Positions 7,560 through 16,900 of a DNA stretch of 64,000 bases are shown here, one piece after another. Positions within the stretch are counted from its first letter, which is position 1, and each line of letters begins with the position of its first letter. The DNA is from Mycolicibacter hiberniae (GTDB lineage: Bacteria; Actinomycetota; Actinomycetes; Mycobacteriales; Mycobacteriaceae): positions 3,658,001 to 3,722,000 of the forward strand of contig NZ_AP022609.1 in the NCBI RefSeq assembly GCF_010729485.1, written 5' to 3'. The notes beneath the pieces were generated by a model. That model searched no databases. It saw only the letters and a list, made by a program, of their open reading frames with translations, and was not told the origin of the DNA. The translations under genes were made by a program, and so were the position numbers.

Positions 7560-8150
7560 CTAGTGGCCGAGGAGCTGGAGAGCCAGCCGGCGCGCCCGCA
7601 GGATCGGCGCAACCGACCGCTCGACCTTGGATCCGACAAGAGCGCCGTCATAGAGCAGCTGCACCTCACCGGCCCGCTGCTCCGCTTCGCCGACCCCGGC
7701 CTGCTCGAGTAAGCCCGCCAGCGTCTCGTGCATCCAACGGCGGTGGGCCACCACCGGCTCGAGATCGACGCCCGCGTAAGCCCCCGCGGCGTTGACGTAG
7801 AGGCATCCGCGATAGCGGCGCCTTCTGGCCGCTGCCGCGGCCAGATCGAAGAACAGCACGATCTGCTCGACCGGATCGCGCAACCGGGCCGCAGCGCGGT
7901 CGTATCGCTTGCGATCAGCCTGATCCAAAGCATTGAGATACGCCAGAACCAGTGCGTCCTTCGAGCCGTAGAGGTTGTAGAGACTGGCTTTCGCCACCCC
8001 CGCCTCCGCCAGGATACGGTCGATGCCGACTTCCCGAATGTCCTGTGCGGCAAACAGTTCCGTTGCAGTATCGAGAAGCCGCTGAGCCGCAGACGTGCCG
8101 CGAGCGGCGCCGATGGCGTCCCCGCTCCGGGATCCGGTCATGCCCGTCAT
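7560..8150 (-). CDS. TetR/AcrR-family regulator of the adjacent DUF4242-ABC operon
   Basis: A 196-residue protein. The helix-turn-helix is at about residues 19-65, with VGIDRILAEAGVAKASLYNLYGSKDALV, typical of TetR proteins. The C-terminal domain has the RYRGCLYVNAAGAY segment common in YcdC/AcrR-like regulators. It is transcribed away from the DUF4242 operon, with 85 bases between starts and a perfect dyad in the gap. That makes local repression likely. The start at 8150 is favoured because TAGTCT at 8157-8162 (minus strand) is 6 bases upstream. The effector is unknown and should resemble the ABC substrate or its product. Confidence 0.9.
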   Translation of the reverse strand: MTGMTGSRSGDAIGAARGTSAAQRLLDTATELFAAQDIREVGIDRILAEAGVAKASLYNLYGSKDALVLAYLNALDQADRKRYDRAAARLRDPVEQIVLFFDLAAAAARRRRYRGCLYVNAAGAYAGVDLEPVVAHRRWMHETLAGLLEQAGVGEAEQRAGEVQLLYDGALVGSKVERSVAPILRARRLALQLLGH

Positions 8151-8156
8151 GGCAGC

Positions 8157-8194
8157 AGACTAACCCAGCATCTTCAATAGACAGGGCTGTCTAT
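8157..8194. promoter_or_regulatory. TetR operator and leaderless tetR promoter
   Basis: A perfect dyad, ATAGACAG (8177-8184) and CTGTCTAT (8187-8194) separated by GG, lies between the divergent starts. The tetR -10-like TAGTCT occupies 8157-8162 on the minus strand, so the dyad covers the -35 side of that promoter and could control both directions. Confidence 0.7.
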
Positions 8195-8235
8195 CACTGG
8201 CACCGTCATGGCCATCGACGGCGAAAGGACACCCC

Positions 8236-8769
8236 ATGACTCTGTACCTCTACGAGATCGCCCCGCTGCGCCACGACCGCGCCGATGCCGACCGCGCGAT
8301 CAAGGAACTCGACACCCTCGTCCAGCGGGACGGCGGTGAGCTGATCGAGGCCCAGGTGACCGGTGCGGCCGGACGGATCTTCGCCATCACCGAATTCGGC
8401 ACCTGCCAGGCCCCATCGGTCGACGCGGCGACGTTGTCGGCGGCCGAGGTCAGTGGCCCCCACCCGGTACGGCTGGTCGGCGCCGACCTCGCGCAGCTCA
8501 AGGCCATCCGCCCCGCCGCCGGTTACCTCGTCGAATGGGACCTGCCCGCCGATCTGGACATGGACACCTACCTTGCCCGCAAGAAGGCGAAGGCACCGAA
8601 GTACGCCGATGTCCCGGAGGTGACCTTCCTGCGTACCTACGTGCGCGAAGACATGGACAAGTGCCTGTGCTTCTACGACGCCCCCGACGAGGCCGCCGTC
8701 CGCCGCGCCCGCGAGGCCGTGACCACCCCCATCGACCGGCTCTACCGCCTCGAAGGCGGACCACGGTGA
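8236..8769 (+). CDS. DUF4242 domain protein
   Basis: A 177-residue soluble protein. The C-terminal half (about 105-177) has the DUF4242 pattern: VTFLRTYVREDMDKCLCFYDAPDEAAVRRA, then a short C-terminal strand. A few actinobacterial DUF4242 proteins bind nickel, but the function of most is unknown. The N-terminal half (TLYLYEIAPLRHDRADADRAIKEL) looks like a second ferredoxin-like half, so this may be a tandem alpha/beta repeat. A good AAGGA site lies 7 bases upstream of the ATG. Its stop overlaps the next GTG start, so it is the first gene of a five-gene operon. Confidence 0.8.
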   Translation: MTLYLYEIAPLRHDRADADRAIKELDTLVQRDGGELIEAQVTGAAGRIFAITEFGTCQAPSVDAATLSAAEVSGPHPVRLVGADLAQLKAIRPAAGYLVEWDLPADLDMDTYLARKKAKAPKYADVPEVTFLRTYVREDMDKCLCFYDAPDEAAVRRAREAVTTPIDRLYRLEGGPR

Positions 8770-9812
8770 GCACACCGGTGCGTCATGTGCCCGCCGCGCT
8801 GGCCGATCTCACCGCGACCGTGGCAGACCGTGCCGAGGGACTCGATGCCGGAGAATTCGACGTCCGCGCCGACTTGGCCCGGTTCGGCTCGGCAGGCTTG
8901 TTCGCCGCGGCGCTGCGCGACGACGGCCTGCCCGAGTTGGTTTCGACCATCGAACGCACCGCGGCGGCAAGTCTGGCAGTCGGATTCTCGTTATGGGCGC
9001 ACACCATGGCGGTCACCTACTTGGCCCACGCGCCGGCTCCGGCGCGCGAGGGCCGCCTGGTCCAGTTGAGCAACGGCGACCGAGCGGGAGTGACGGCGAT
9101 GGCCGCCGGACTCAAACAGGTCGCCGGACTGGGCCCCGTGCCGCTGATCGCCGACGGTGCCGACGACGACCTGCGAATCTCCGGACCGATTCACTGGGCC
9201 TCCAACGTCTTCGACGATTCCCTGATCGTGTTGCCGGCACGTCGGCCCGATGGAGCCACCCTCGTCGCGGTCGTCGATGCGGATACTCCCGGTATCACGG
9301 TCAACCCGGCACCCACCTTGATGGCCCTGGGTGCCACGGCCTCCACATCCCTGCACCTCGACGACGTTGCCGTGCGGCCCGAGCAGATCCTGACCTGGAA
9401 CATGGCGGGCTTCGTCAGCACAATTCGGCCGGCTTTTCTGTTGTTGCAGACCGCATTCTGCGTCGGAGTGGCCGACGCCGCGCTCGACGGGGCGCACCAG
9501 AGCCGAGGCAAACTGGCACAACTGTTTTCCCTCGAAAGCACCGAGCTCGGCCGGCAGCTCCACCAGCTGCGCGCCACGCTGTACACGCTGGCCGGCAGAT
9601 CGCCCGACGCGGACCTGGCCGACATCATCCGGCTGCGCCTGGACGCCGCGACCACCGCGGTCAACGCCACCCGGCTGGAATCGACCTTGGCCGGTGGCGC
9701 CGGCTATGCAGCCCGCAGCGCAGCCAACCGGCGCTTTCGGGAAGCGGCTTTTCTCCCCATCCAATCGCCATCGGAAGGACAACTGCGGTGGGAACTGAGT
9801 CGGTTCGAGTAA
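8766..9812 (+). CDS. Acyl-CoA dehydrogenase-fold flavoprotein (possible desulfurising monooxygenase)
   Basis: A 348-residue protein, shorter than the 380-400 usual for the family. The order is N-terminal helical domain, beta domain (GPIHWASNVFDDSLIVLP) and C-terminal helical domain with an arginine in YAARSAANRRFREAAFLPIQSPSEGQLRWEL. The segment matches acyl-CoA dehydrogenases and related DszC/SfnC-type flavin monooxygenases. I cannot see the catalytic Glu of true dehydrogenases with confidence. The link to an SsuABC-like importer suggests it acts on the imported compound. The start is GTG 8766, overlapping the DUF4242 stop; it overlaps the ATPase start by 25 bases. Confidence 0.8.
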   Translation: MSTPVRHVPAALADLTATVADRAEGLDAGEFDVRADLARFGSAGLFAAALRDDGLPELVSTIERTAAASLAVGFSLWAHTMAVTYLAHAPAPAREGRLVQLSNGDRAGVTAMAAGLKQVAGLGPVPLIADGADDDLRISGPIHWASNVFDDSLIVLPARRPDGATLVAVVDADTPGITVNPAPTLMALGATASTSLHLDDVAVRPEQILTWNMAGFVSTIRPAFLLLQTAFCVGVADAALDGAHQSRGKLAQLFSLESTELGRQLHQLRATLYTLAGRSPDADLADIIRLRLDAATTAVNATRLESTLAGGAGYAARSAANRRFREAAFLPIQSPSEGQLRWELSRFE

Positions 9813-10531
9813 CCCAGGGCAGCAAGCGATTCGGTTCCGTCGCAGTACTGCGCAATATCGACTTCTCGGTCGGTGAGGGAGAGTTCGTCGCCGTCCTGGG
9901 CGCCAGTGGCAGCGGCAAGTCGACGCTACTGCGGGTACTGGCCGGCCTCGAGACGCTGGATGGCGGCACCGTCACCTGGAATTCCGCCGGCAACCGGCCA
10001 CGCACGGGTGTCGTATTCCAGCGACCGCTCCTGATGCCCTGGCTGCGCGTCGCCGACAACGTCACCTACGCTCGGCGCTTCGCCGCGCACCGGGCGGAGT
10101 TCGACCAGGCGCGCGCCGCGGAGTTGATGGCGCGCTTCGGCGTCGACCAGCTGGCCGATCGCTATCCCGATCAGCTTTCGGGAGGGCAGGCGCAGCGGGT
10201 GGCCATCCTGCGCGCGGTTGCCACCAATCCGCGGCTGCTGCTGCTCGACGAGCCGTTCAGTGCACTGGACCCGACCACCCGCACCGACCTGCAGGGCTGG
10301 CTGGGCCAGCTGGCCGCCGAGCTGCGCGTGACCGTGGTACTGGTCACCCACGATGTCGATGAGGCGCTGCGGCTGGCCGAGCGAATCGTACTGCTGGGCG
10401 CCGATGGACAGCTGCGCGACGAATGGACGATCGGCACCGGCACCCCCGACCGCCTGGGCATGGTGCGCCAGGAGATTCTGGCGCGCTACGACGCCGACCG
10501 CAGCACCGTCGCCGGTGGAGTGCCGTCGTGA
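9788..10531 (+). CDS. ABC importer ATP-binding protein, SsuB/TauB/NrtD type
   Basis: A 247-residue ATPase with Walker A GASGSGKST, a Q-loop (VVFQRPLLMPWLRVADNV), signature LSGGQAQR, Walker B LLLLDEPFSALD and H-loop VTHDVDEAL. The motif MPWLxVxxNV is typical of nitrate/sulfonate/taurine importers. It starts at GTG 9788 inside the end of the flavoprotein gene and overlaps the next gene by GTGA. With the two following genes it makes a full importer. The substrate is not specified by sequence; sulfonate, nitrate or thiamine-precursor-like compounds are possible. Confidence 0.93.
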   Translation: MGTESVRVTQGSKRFGSVAVLRNIDFSVGEGEFVAVLGASGSGKSTLLRVLAGLETLDGGTVTWNSAGNRPRTGVVFQRPLLMPWLRVADNVTYARRFAAHRAEFDQARAAELMARFGVDQLADRYPDQLSGGQAQRVAILRAVATNPRLLLLDEPFSALDPTTRTDLQGWLGQLAAELRVTVVLVTHDVDEALRLAERIVLLGADGQLRDEWTIGTGTPDRLGMVRQEILARYDADRSTVAGGVPS

Positions 10532-11697
10532 CAGCGTTGACACGCCGTCGTCTGCTGCTCGGCGCCGCCTCGGCCGCCGCGGCCGGCGGCCTCCTCGGGA
10601 TCGGCGATCTGGCCCGCAGCGCCACCGCCGCGCGCGCGTCCGACACCGGTGGTCCGCTGCGCATCGGTTACCTGCCGATCACCGACGCGGCGCCCTTGCT
10701 GCTGGCGCACAGCGCCGCGTTGTATCCGACCGGGGTGGTCAGTTCCGCCAAGCCGGTGCTGTTCCGCAGCTGGGCAGCACTGGCCGAGGCGTTCGTCACC
10801 GGCAGGGTGGACGTGGTCCACCTGCTGATGCCGATGGCCGTGCAATTGCGCTACGCCCTAGGCGGCGGCGTGCGGGTACTGGGCTGGAATCACACCAACG
10901 GCTCGGCGCTGACCGTGGCGCCCGACATCGAAGACCTGACCGACCTGGCCGGCACCCAGGTGGCCATCCCGTTCTGGTGGTCCATTCACAACATCGTTGT
11001 GCAGCAGCTGCTACGCGCACACGGACTCCGTCCAGTTTTGCGGCGCAGCGCTTCTCGGGCGGCACGCACCGTCGAATTGATCGTGATGAGCCCGTCGGAC
11101 ATGGTGCCCGCACTGGCCAACCGTTCGATCGGCGGCTACGTGGTCGCAGATCCGTTCAACGCGGTCGCCTCGATCAAGAAGATCGGCCGCATCCACACCT
11201 TTCTCGGCGACGTCTGGCGTGATCACGCCTGCTGCGCGCTGATCACCCGTGAGGACGTAATCGCCCAGCGGCCCAACGCTATTGCGCAGGTGACCGATGC
11301 CGTCGTCGGCGCGCAGCTGCTGCTGAACTCCGACCGGGCCGGCGCGGCCAAGGCCCTGGGCGGCGGGCGCTACCTGCCGCAACCCGTGCCGGCGGTGCAG
11401 CTGGCCCTGACCTACCCCACTCCGCCGTATCCGCTGATCCACCCCGACTGGCAACCGCAGCGGCTGGGCTACACCCCGTTTCCCTTCCCCAGCTTCACCC
11501 ACCGCCTGGTGGAAGCCATGGGCGAGACGATCATCGACGGCGATCGGCGTTTCCTGGATCGACTGGATCCCGCCCAGGTGCACGACGACCTCGTCGACGA
11601 CCAGTTCGTCCGGGACGCGCTGGCGCGACGCGGCGGGCCGGCGGCGTTCGGACTGCCCGAATCACTGCATCGAGAAGAACAGGTGGCCACCTCATGA
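10528..11697 (+). CDS. Tat-exported ABC substrate-binding protein, NrtA/SsuA type
   Basis: A 389-residue protein with a twin-arginine signal (TRRRLLLGAASAAAAGG) at the N-terminus and mature protein from about residue 40. The first strand LRIGYLPITDAAPLLLAH and DVVHLLMPMAVQLRYALG resemble CmpA/NrtA-like binding proteins for oxyanions and sulfonates. Tat export implies folding, possibly with cofactor, before secretion. There is no lipobox cysteine, so it may be anchored by an uncleaved signal or be free in the periplasm-like space. ATGA/GTGA overlaps on both sides show translation coupling. Confidence 0.9.
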   Translation: MTALTRRRLLLGAASAAAAGGLLGIGDLARSATAARASDTGGPLRIGYLPITDAAPLLLAHSAALYPTGVVSSAKPVLFRSWAALAEAFVTGRVDVVHLLMPMAVQLRYALGGGVRVLGWNHTNGSALTVAPDIEDLTDLAGTQVAIPFWWSIHNIVVQQLLRAHGLRPVLRRSASRAARTVELIVMSPSDMVPALANRSIGGYVVADPFNAVASIKKIGRIHTFLGDVWRDHACCALITREDVIAQRPNAIAQVTDAVVGAQLLLNSDRAGAAKALGGGRYLPQPVPAVQLALTYPTPPYPLIHPDWQPQRLGYTPFPFPSFTHRLVEAMGETIIDGDRRFLDRLDPAQVHDDLVDDQFVRDALARRGGPAAFGLPESLHREEQVATS

Positions 11698-12515
11698 CGA
11701 GCATCGCAGTGCCGCGCAGCGACCGCCCGGAGCCGGCCTCCGACGCCGGCGGACGGTCGCGGTGGTGGCAGAGGTTCTGGCCGCCGGTCGCCAGCGTGGG
11801 CGTCGCGATCACGCTGTGGTGGGCGGCGACATCCGCGCTGTGCGCCCCGCAGTCCCTGCTGCGCCAGACCGCGCCCCAGCACGTGCTGGCGGCGCTGGGA
11901 GACCTGCTCGGCCGGGGTGTGCTGGTGCCCGACACCGCCGTGAGCCTCTACCGGCTGGTGATCGGCCTGCTGATCGCGGCACTGGTCGGTATCCCGGCGG
12001 GCCTGCTCATCGGACTGAGCCGCACCGCCGAGCGCGCGGCGGGTCCCCTGGTGGCGTTCCTGCGGATGATCTCTCCCCTGTCGTGGACGCCGATCACCGT
12101 GGCGGTGTTCGGCATCGGCAGCCAGCCGGTGATCTTCCTGATCGCCGCGGCGGCGGTCTGGCCGGTGCTATTGGGAACAGTCGCCGGCGTGCACGCCATC
12201 GACCCGGGATACCTGCACGTCGCGCAGTCGCTGCACGCCAGCCGGTTCGAGCAGCTGACCGCAGTGGTGTTGCCTGGGGTCCGCGTGCAGGTACAGAACG
12301 GTCTGCGCCTGGCCCTGGGCATCGCCTGGGTGGTGCTGGTGCCGGCCGAGATGCTCGGCGTGCGGTCCGGCCTGGGGTACCAGATCCTCAACGCCCGCGA
12401 TCAGCTCGACTACGCGTCCGTGGTCGCGGTGATCGCCGTCATCGGCGTTCTGGGCTACCTGCTCGACCTGGCGGCCCGGCTGCTTCTCGCACCGCGGCGC
12501 GCCACCGCCGGCTGA
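11694..12515 (+). CDS. ABC importer permease, SsuC/TauC/NrtB type
   Basis: A 273-residue permease with about six membrane helices beginning near residue 33. The binding-protein-dependent permease signature (LRMISPLSWTPITVAVFGIG and the EAA-like loop) is visible around residues 120-200. VLVPAEMLGVRSGLGYQILNARDQLDYASV is typical of the SsuC/TauC group. It is the last gene of the operon and is followed at once by a strong hairpin at 12518-12550. Confidence 0.93.
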   Translation: MTSIAVPRSDRPEPASDAGGRSRWWQRFWPPVASVGVAITLWWAATSALCAPQSLLRQTAPQHVLAALGDLLGRGVLVPDTAVSLYRLVIGLLIAALVGIPAGLLIGLSRTAERAAGPLVAFLRMISPLSWTPITVAVFGIGSQPVIFLIAAAAVWPVLLGTVAGVHAIDPGYLHVAQSLHASRFEQLTAVVLPGVRVQVQNGLRLALGIAWVVLVPAEMLGVRSGLGYQILNARDQLDYASVVAVIAVIGVLGYLLDLAARLLLAPRRATAG

Positions 12516-12517
12516 CG

Positions 12518-12550
12518 CCGCGGCGCCGATTCAGCGAATCGGCGCCGCGG
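12518..12550. terminator. Bidirectional hairpin between the ABC operon and gltD
   Basis: Two perfect 15-base GC-rich arms (12518-12532 and 12536-12550) surround the loop AGC. The right part lies inside the last codons of gltD. It would stop transcription from both convergent units; there is no U-tract, as is normal in mycobacteria. Confidence 0.75.
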
Positions 12551-13982
12551 TGGCCGTGATGGGGGCCGGCAATGCCGTCCGGCCCATCAGGTAGCGGTCC
12601 ACCGATGCTGCGGCAGCCCGTCCTTCGGCGATGGCCCAGACGATCAGCGACTGGCCCCGGCCCATGTCGCCGGCGACGTACACACCGGGCACCCCGGTGG
12701 CGAACTCCTCGTTGCGCGCCACGCTGCCGCGTTCGGTGAACTCGACTCCCAGATCGGCCAGCAGCGGGGAGCGTTCCGGCCCGACGAAGCCCATGGCGAG
12801 CAGCACCAGGTCGGCTTCGAGTTCGAAGTCGGTGCCCTCCACCTTCTCGAACCCGCCGTTTCGGCGCCGCACCTCGTGGGCCCGCAAACCCGTCACGCGA
12901 CCGTCGCGACCGAGGAATGCCTCGGTGTTGACCGAGAACACGCGCTCCCCGCCCTCCTCGTGCGCCGAGGTGGTCCGCATGATCAGCGGGTAGGTCGGCC
13001 ACGGAGTGGAGGGGTCCCGGATCTCCGGCGGGCGAGGCATGATCTCGAACTGGTGCACGCAGGTCCCGCCCTGGCGGTGCGCAGTCCCCAGGCAGTCGGC
13101 TCCGGTGTCGCCGCCGCCGATGATGATCACCTTCTTGCCCTCGGCGGTGATCGGCGGCTCGGTCAGGTCACCGGCCTGAACGCGGTTGGCCCAAGGCAGG
13201 TATTCCATCGCCTGATGGATGCCGTCGAGCTCCCGGCCCGGGATGGGCAGGTCCCGCCAGGCGGTGGCGCCGCCGGCCAGCACCACTGCGTCGAAATCGG
13301 CGCGCAGCTGCTCGACCGTCAGATCCACACCGACATTCACACCTGTCTTGAATGTCGTTCCCTCGCCGGCCATCTGCTCCAGACGCCGGTCCAGGATGCG
13401 CTTCTCCATCTTGAATTCCGGGATGCCGTAACGCAGCAGACCTCCGATGCGGTCGTCGCGCTCGAAAACCGTCACATCGTGGCCACCGCGCGTGAGTTGC
13501 TGGGCCGCGGCCAGACCCGCCGGCCCGGAGCCCACCACCGCAACCGACTTTCCGGTACGGACCGATGGCCGGATCGGCTCCACCCAGCCTTCCCGGAAGC
13601 CGCGTTCGATGATCTCGTACTCGACCTGCTTGATGGTCACCGGCGGCTGGTTGATGCCCAGCACACAAGCCGGCTCACACGGCGCGGGACACAGGCGACC
13701 CGTGAAATCCGGGAAGTTGTTGGTGGCGTGCAGCCTGTCGAAGGCCTCCCGCCACCGACCCGTGCGCACCAGGTCGTTCCACTCCGGGATCAGGTTTCCC
13801 AGGGGGCATCCATTGTGGCAGAACGGAATACCACAATCCATGCAGCGTCCGGCCTGCTGACGCACCGTGTCTTCGGCGAAGTCCTGATACACCTCGTTCC
13901 AGTCCTGCAACCGCTCGGAAACAGGCCGGCGCAACGGCAGGATGCGCTGGGTGTTGTTCAGAAATCCTCTCGGGTCAGCCAT
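12531..13982 (-). CDS. gltD: Glutamate synthase small (beta) subunit
   Basis: A 483-residue NADPH-oxidising subunit of GOGAT. N-terminal cysteines for iron-sulfur clusters are visible in [17 protein letters not shown] and [12 protein letters not shown]. The FAD site is [13 protein letters not shown] and the NADPH site is [12 protein letters not shown]. It supplies electrons to GltB for reductive synthesis of glutamate from glutamine and 2-oxoglutarate. It is downstream of gltB and overlaps it by 8 bases, so the two are co-transcribed and translated together. Confidence 0.97.
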   Translation of the reverse strand: MADPRGFLNNTQRILPLRRPVSERLQDWNEVYQDFAEDTVRQQAGRCMDCGIPFCHNGCPLGNLIPEWNDLVRTGRWREAFDRLHATNNFPDFTGRLCPAPCEPACVLGINQPPVTIKQVEYEIIERGFREGWVEPIRPSVRTGKSVAVVGSGPAGLAAAQQLTRGGHDVTVFERDDRIGGLLRYGIPEFKMEKRILDRRLEQMAGEGTTFKTGVNVGVDLTVEQLRADFDAVVLAGGATAWRDLPIPGRELDGIHQAMEYLPWANRVQAGDLTEPPITAEGKKVIIIGGGDTGADCLGTAHRQGGTCVHQFEIMPRPPEIRDPSTPWPTYPLIMRTTSAHEEGGERVFSVNTEAFLGRDGRVTGLRAHEVRRRNGGFEKVEGTDFELEADLVLLAMGFVGPERSPLLADLGVEFTERGSVARNEEFATGVPGVYVAGDMGRGQSLIVWAIAEGRAAAASVDRYLMGRTALPAPITATAAPIR

Positions 13983-16900
13983 GAGCCGCCGCCATAATCG
14001 CCTCCTCTGGATCTGTGCCGCTGGCTTTCGCCTCGGCGACCGCGGCGAGCACCCGCCGGTAGTCGCGCGGCATCACTTTGACGAAGTCCCGTCGACGGTT
14101 GGCCCAGTCGGCCAGGATCGTCTGTGCCGGGACCGAGTCGGTAGCCGTGGCATGCGCGTTCAGCACCGAACGCAGCCACTCCACATCTTCGGCGTCGAAA
14201 TCGTCGAACGTGTCGAGGTCCACCATCTCGGTGTTCAGGCGGCCACCCAGTTCGCGGTCCGGGTCGTAGACATAGGCCACTCCCCCGGACATCCCGGCGG
14301 CGAAGTTGCGGCCGGTTTTGCCCAGCACCACAACCTTGCCTCCGGTCATGTACTCACAGCCATGGTCGCCGACGCCCTCGACCACCGCCACCGCACCGGA
14401 GTTGCGGACCGCGAACCGCTCGCCGACCACCCCCCGCAGGAACAGTTCACCGGAAGTGGCACCGAACAGAATCACGTTGCCGCCGATGATGTTGTCCTCC
14501 GCGGCGTAGCCCTCGGGCGAGTCCAGCGGGGGCCGGACCACGATCCGGCCGCCGGACAGACCCTTGCCGACATAGTCGTTGGCGTCACCGAAGACCCGCA
14601 GGGTGATACCGGACGGAAGGAACGCGCCGAAGCTGTTGCCGGCCGAACCGGTGAAGGTGATGTTGATGGTGTCCGAAGGCAGACCTTGGGCGCCGTAGGC
14701 CTTCGTCACCTCGTAGCCGAGCATGGTGCCGACCGTCCGATTGACGTTGGAGATATCGCTGGTGAACTCGACCCGGGTGCCGGAATCGAGAGCCTCGCGG
14801 CTCATGACGATCAGCTGCTGGTCCAAGGCCTTGTCCAGTCCATGGTCTTGAGCCGAAGTGCAGTACAGGTCCTGGTTCATGAACGCCGAGTCCGGCTGGT
14901 ACAGAACCGGTGCGAGGTCCAGCTTGTGGGCCTTCCAGTGCGCCCGAGCCAAAGTGGTGTCCAGCGCCTCCACCTGGCCGACGGCCTCGTTGATGCTGCG
15001 GAATCCCAGCGCGGCCAGATACTCGCGAACCTCTTCGGCGATGAACCAGAAGAAGTTCTCGACGAACTCGGGCTGGCCGGTGAACCGCCGGCGCAGCTCC
15101 GGGTTCTGGGTTGCCACCCCGACGGGGCAGGTGTCCAGGTGGCAGACCCGCATCATGATGCAGCCCGACACCACCAAAGGCGCGGTGGCGAAACCGAATT
15201 CCTCGGCACCCAGCAGCGCGGCGATCACCACGTCGCGGCCGGTCTTGAGCTGGCCGTCCACCTGGACCACGATGCGGTCCCGAAGGCCGTTGAGCAGCAA
15301 TGTCTGCTGGGTTTCTGCCAGCCCGAGTTCCCACGGCGCACCGGCATGCTTGAGCGAGGTGAGCGGTGCCGCACCGGTACCTCCGTCGTGCCCGGAGATC
15401 AGGACCACGTCTGCGTGGGCTTTGGAGACCCCGGCCGCCACCGTGCCGACACCGTTCTCGGCGACCAGCTTCACGTGAATACGCGCCTCGGGGTTGGCGT
15501 TCTTCAGGTCGTGGATCAGCTGCTTGAGATCTTCGATGGAGTAGATGTCGTGGTGCGGGGGTGGCGAGATCAGTCCGACACCAGGCGTGGCATGCCGAAC
15601 CTCGGCAACCCACGGATACACCTTGTTGCCCGGAAGCTGGCCGCCCTCACCGGGTTTGGCCCCCTGCGCGATCTTGATCTGAAGATCGGTGCAGTTGACC
15701 AGGTAGTCGCTGGTCACGCCGAATCGGCCCGAGGCGACCTGCTTGATCGCGCTGCGCCGCCAGGAACCGTCTGCGTCGGGCAGGAAGCGGTCGGAGTGCT
15801 CGCCGCCCTCGCCACAGTTGGACCGCCCGCCGATGCGGTTCATTGCGATCGCCAGTGTCTCGTGCGCCTCGGCTGAGATCGATCCGTAGCTCATCGCGCC
15901 CGTGGCGAACCGTTTGACGATCTCGGTGGCCGGCTCGACCTCGTCGATCGGAACAGGCGGACGCTGGCCGGCTTTGAAGCGCAGCAGGCCGCGCAGGGTC
16001 GCCAACCGCTCGCTCTGGTCGTCGACCAGCTTGGTGTATTCCTTGAACACCTCGTACTGCCCGGTGCGGGTGGAGTGCTGCAGTTTGAACACCGTCTCCG
16101 GGTTGAACAGGTGGTATTCACCCTCGCGGCGCCATTGGTATTCGCCGCCGACCGGCAGCTCCCGGTGCGCCCGTTCTTCCGGACGGTCGAGGTAGGCCAA
16201 CTCGTGCCGGACCGCGACATCGGCGGCGATGTCGTCGAGCGTGATGCCGCCGATCGGGCAGTACAACCCGGTGAAGTACTCGTCGAGCACGTCCTGGGAG
16301 ATACCGATCGGCTGGAACAACTGGGCGCCGGTGTAGGAGGCCCGCGTCGAGATGCCCATCTTGGACATCACCTTCAGCACGCCCTTGGCCGCCGCCTTGG
16401 CGTAGTTGGCCAGTGCCTTTTCCCGGTCCAGACCCTCGATGAGGCCCCGGTCGAGCATGTCCTCGACGGACTCGAACGCCAGGTACGGGTTGATGGCGGC
16501 AGCGCCGAACCCGATCAGGGCCGCCATGTGATGCACCTCGCGGGCGTCACCGGCCTCCACGACCAGGCCCACCTTGGTACGGGTGCGCTCGGCGACCAGA
16601 TGGTGGTGTATCGCGGCGGTGGCCAACAGCGACGGGATGGGAGCCAGGGTCTCGTCGGACTCCCGGTCGGAGATCACCAGGAAGCTGGCGCCTTCGGCGA
16701 TGGCCGCCGACGCACGCTCGCACACCTGCCGCAGCGCCGTGCGCAGGCCGGCCCCGCCGGCGGCGGGCGGGTACAGGCACCTGATGACCGCGGTGGACAG
16801 GCCGTGCGGCCCCCGAGAGCCGATTCCCTGGTCCGGCTGCAGCTTCAACAGCTTCGCCAGGTCGGCGTTGCTCAAGATCGGCTGGGACAGCACCACCTGA

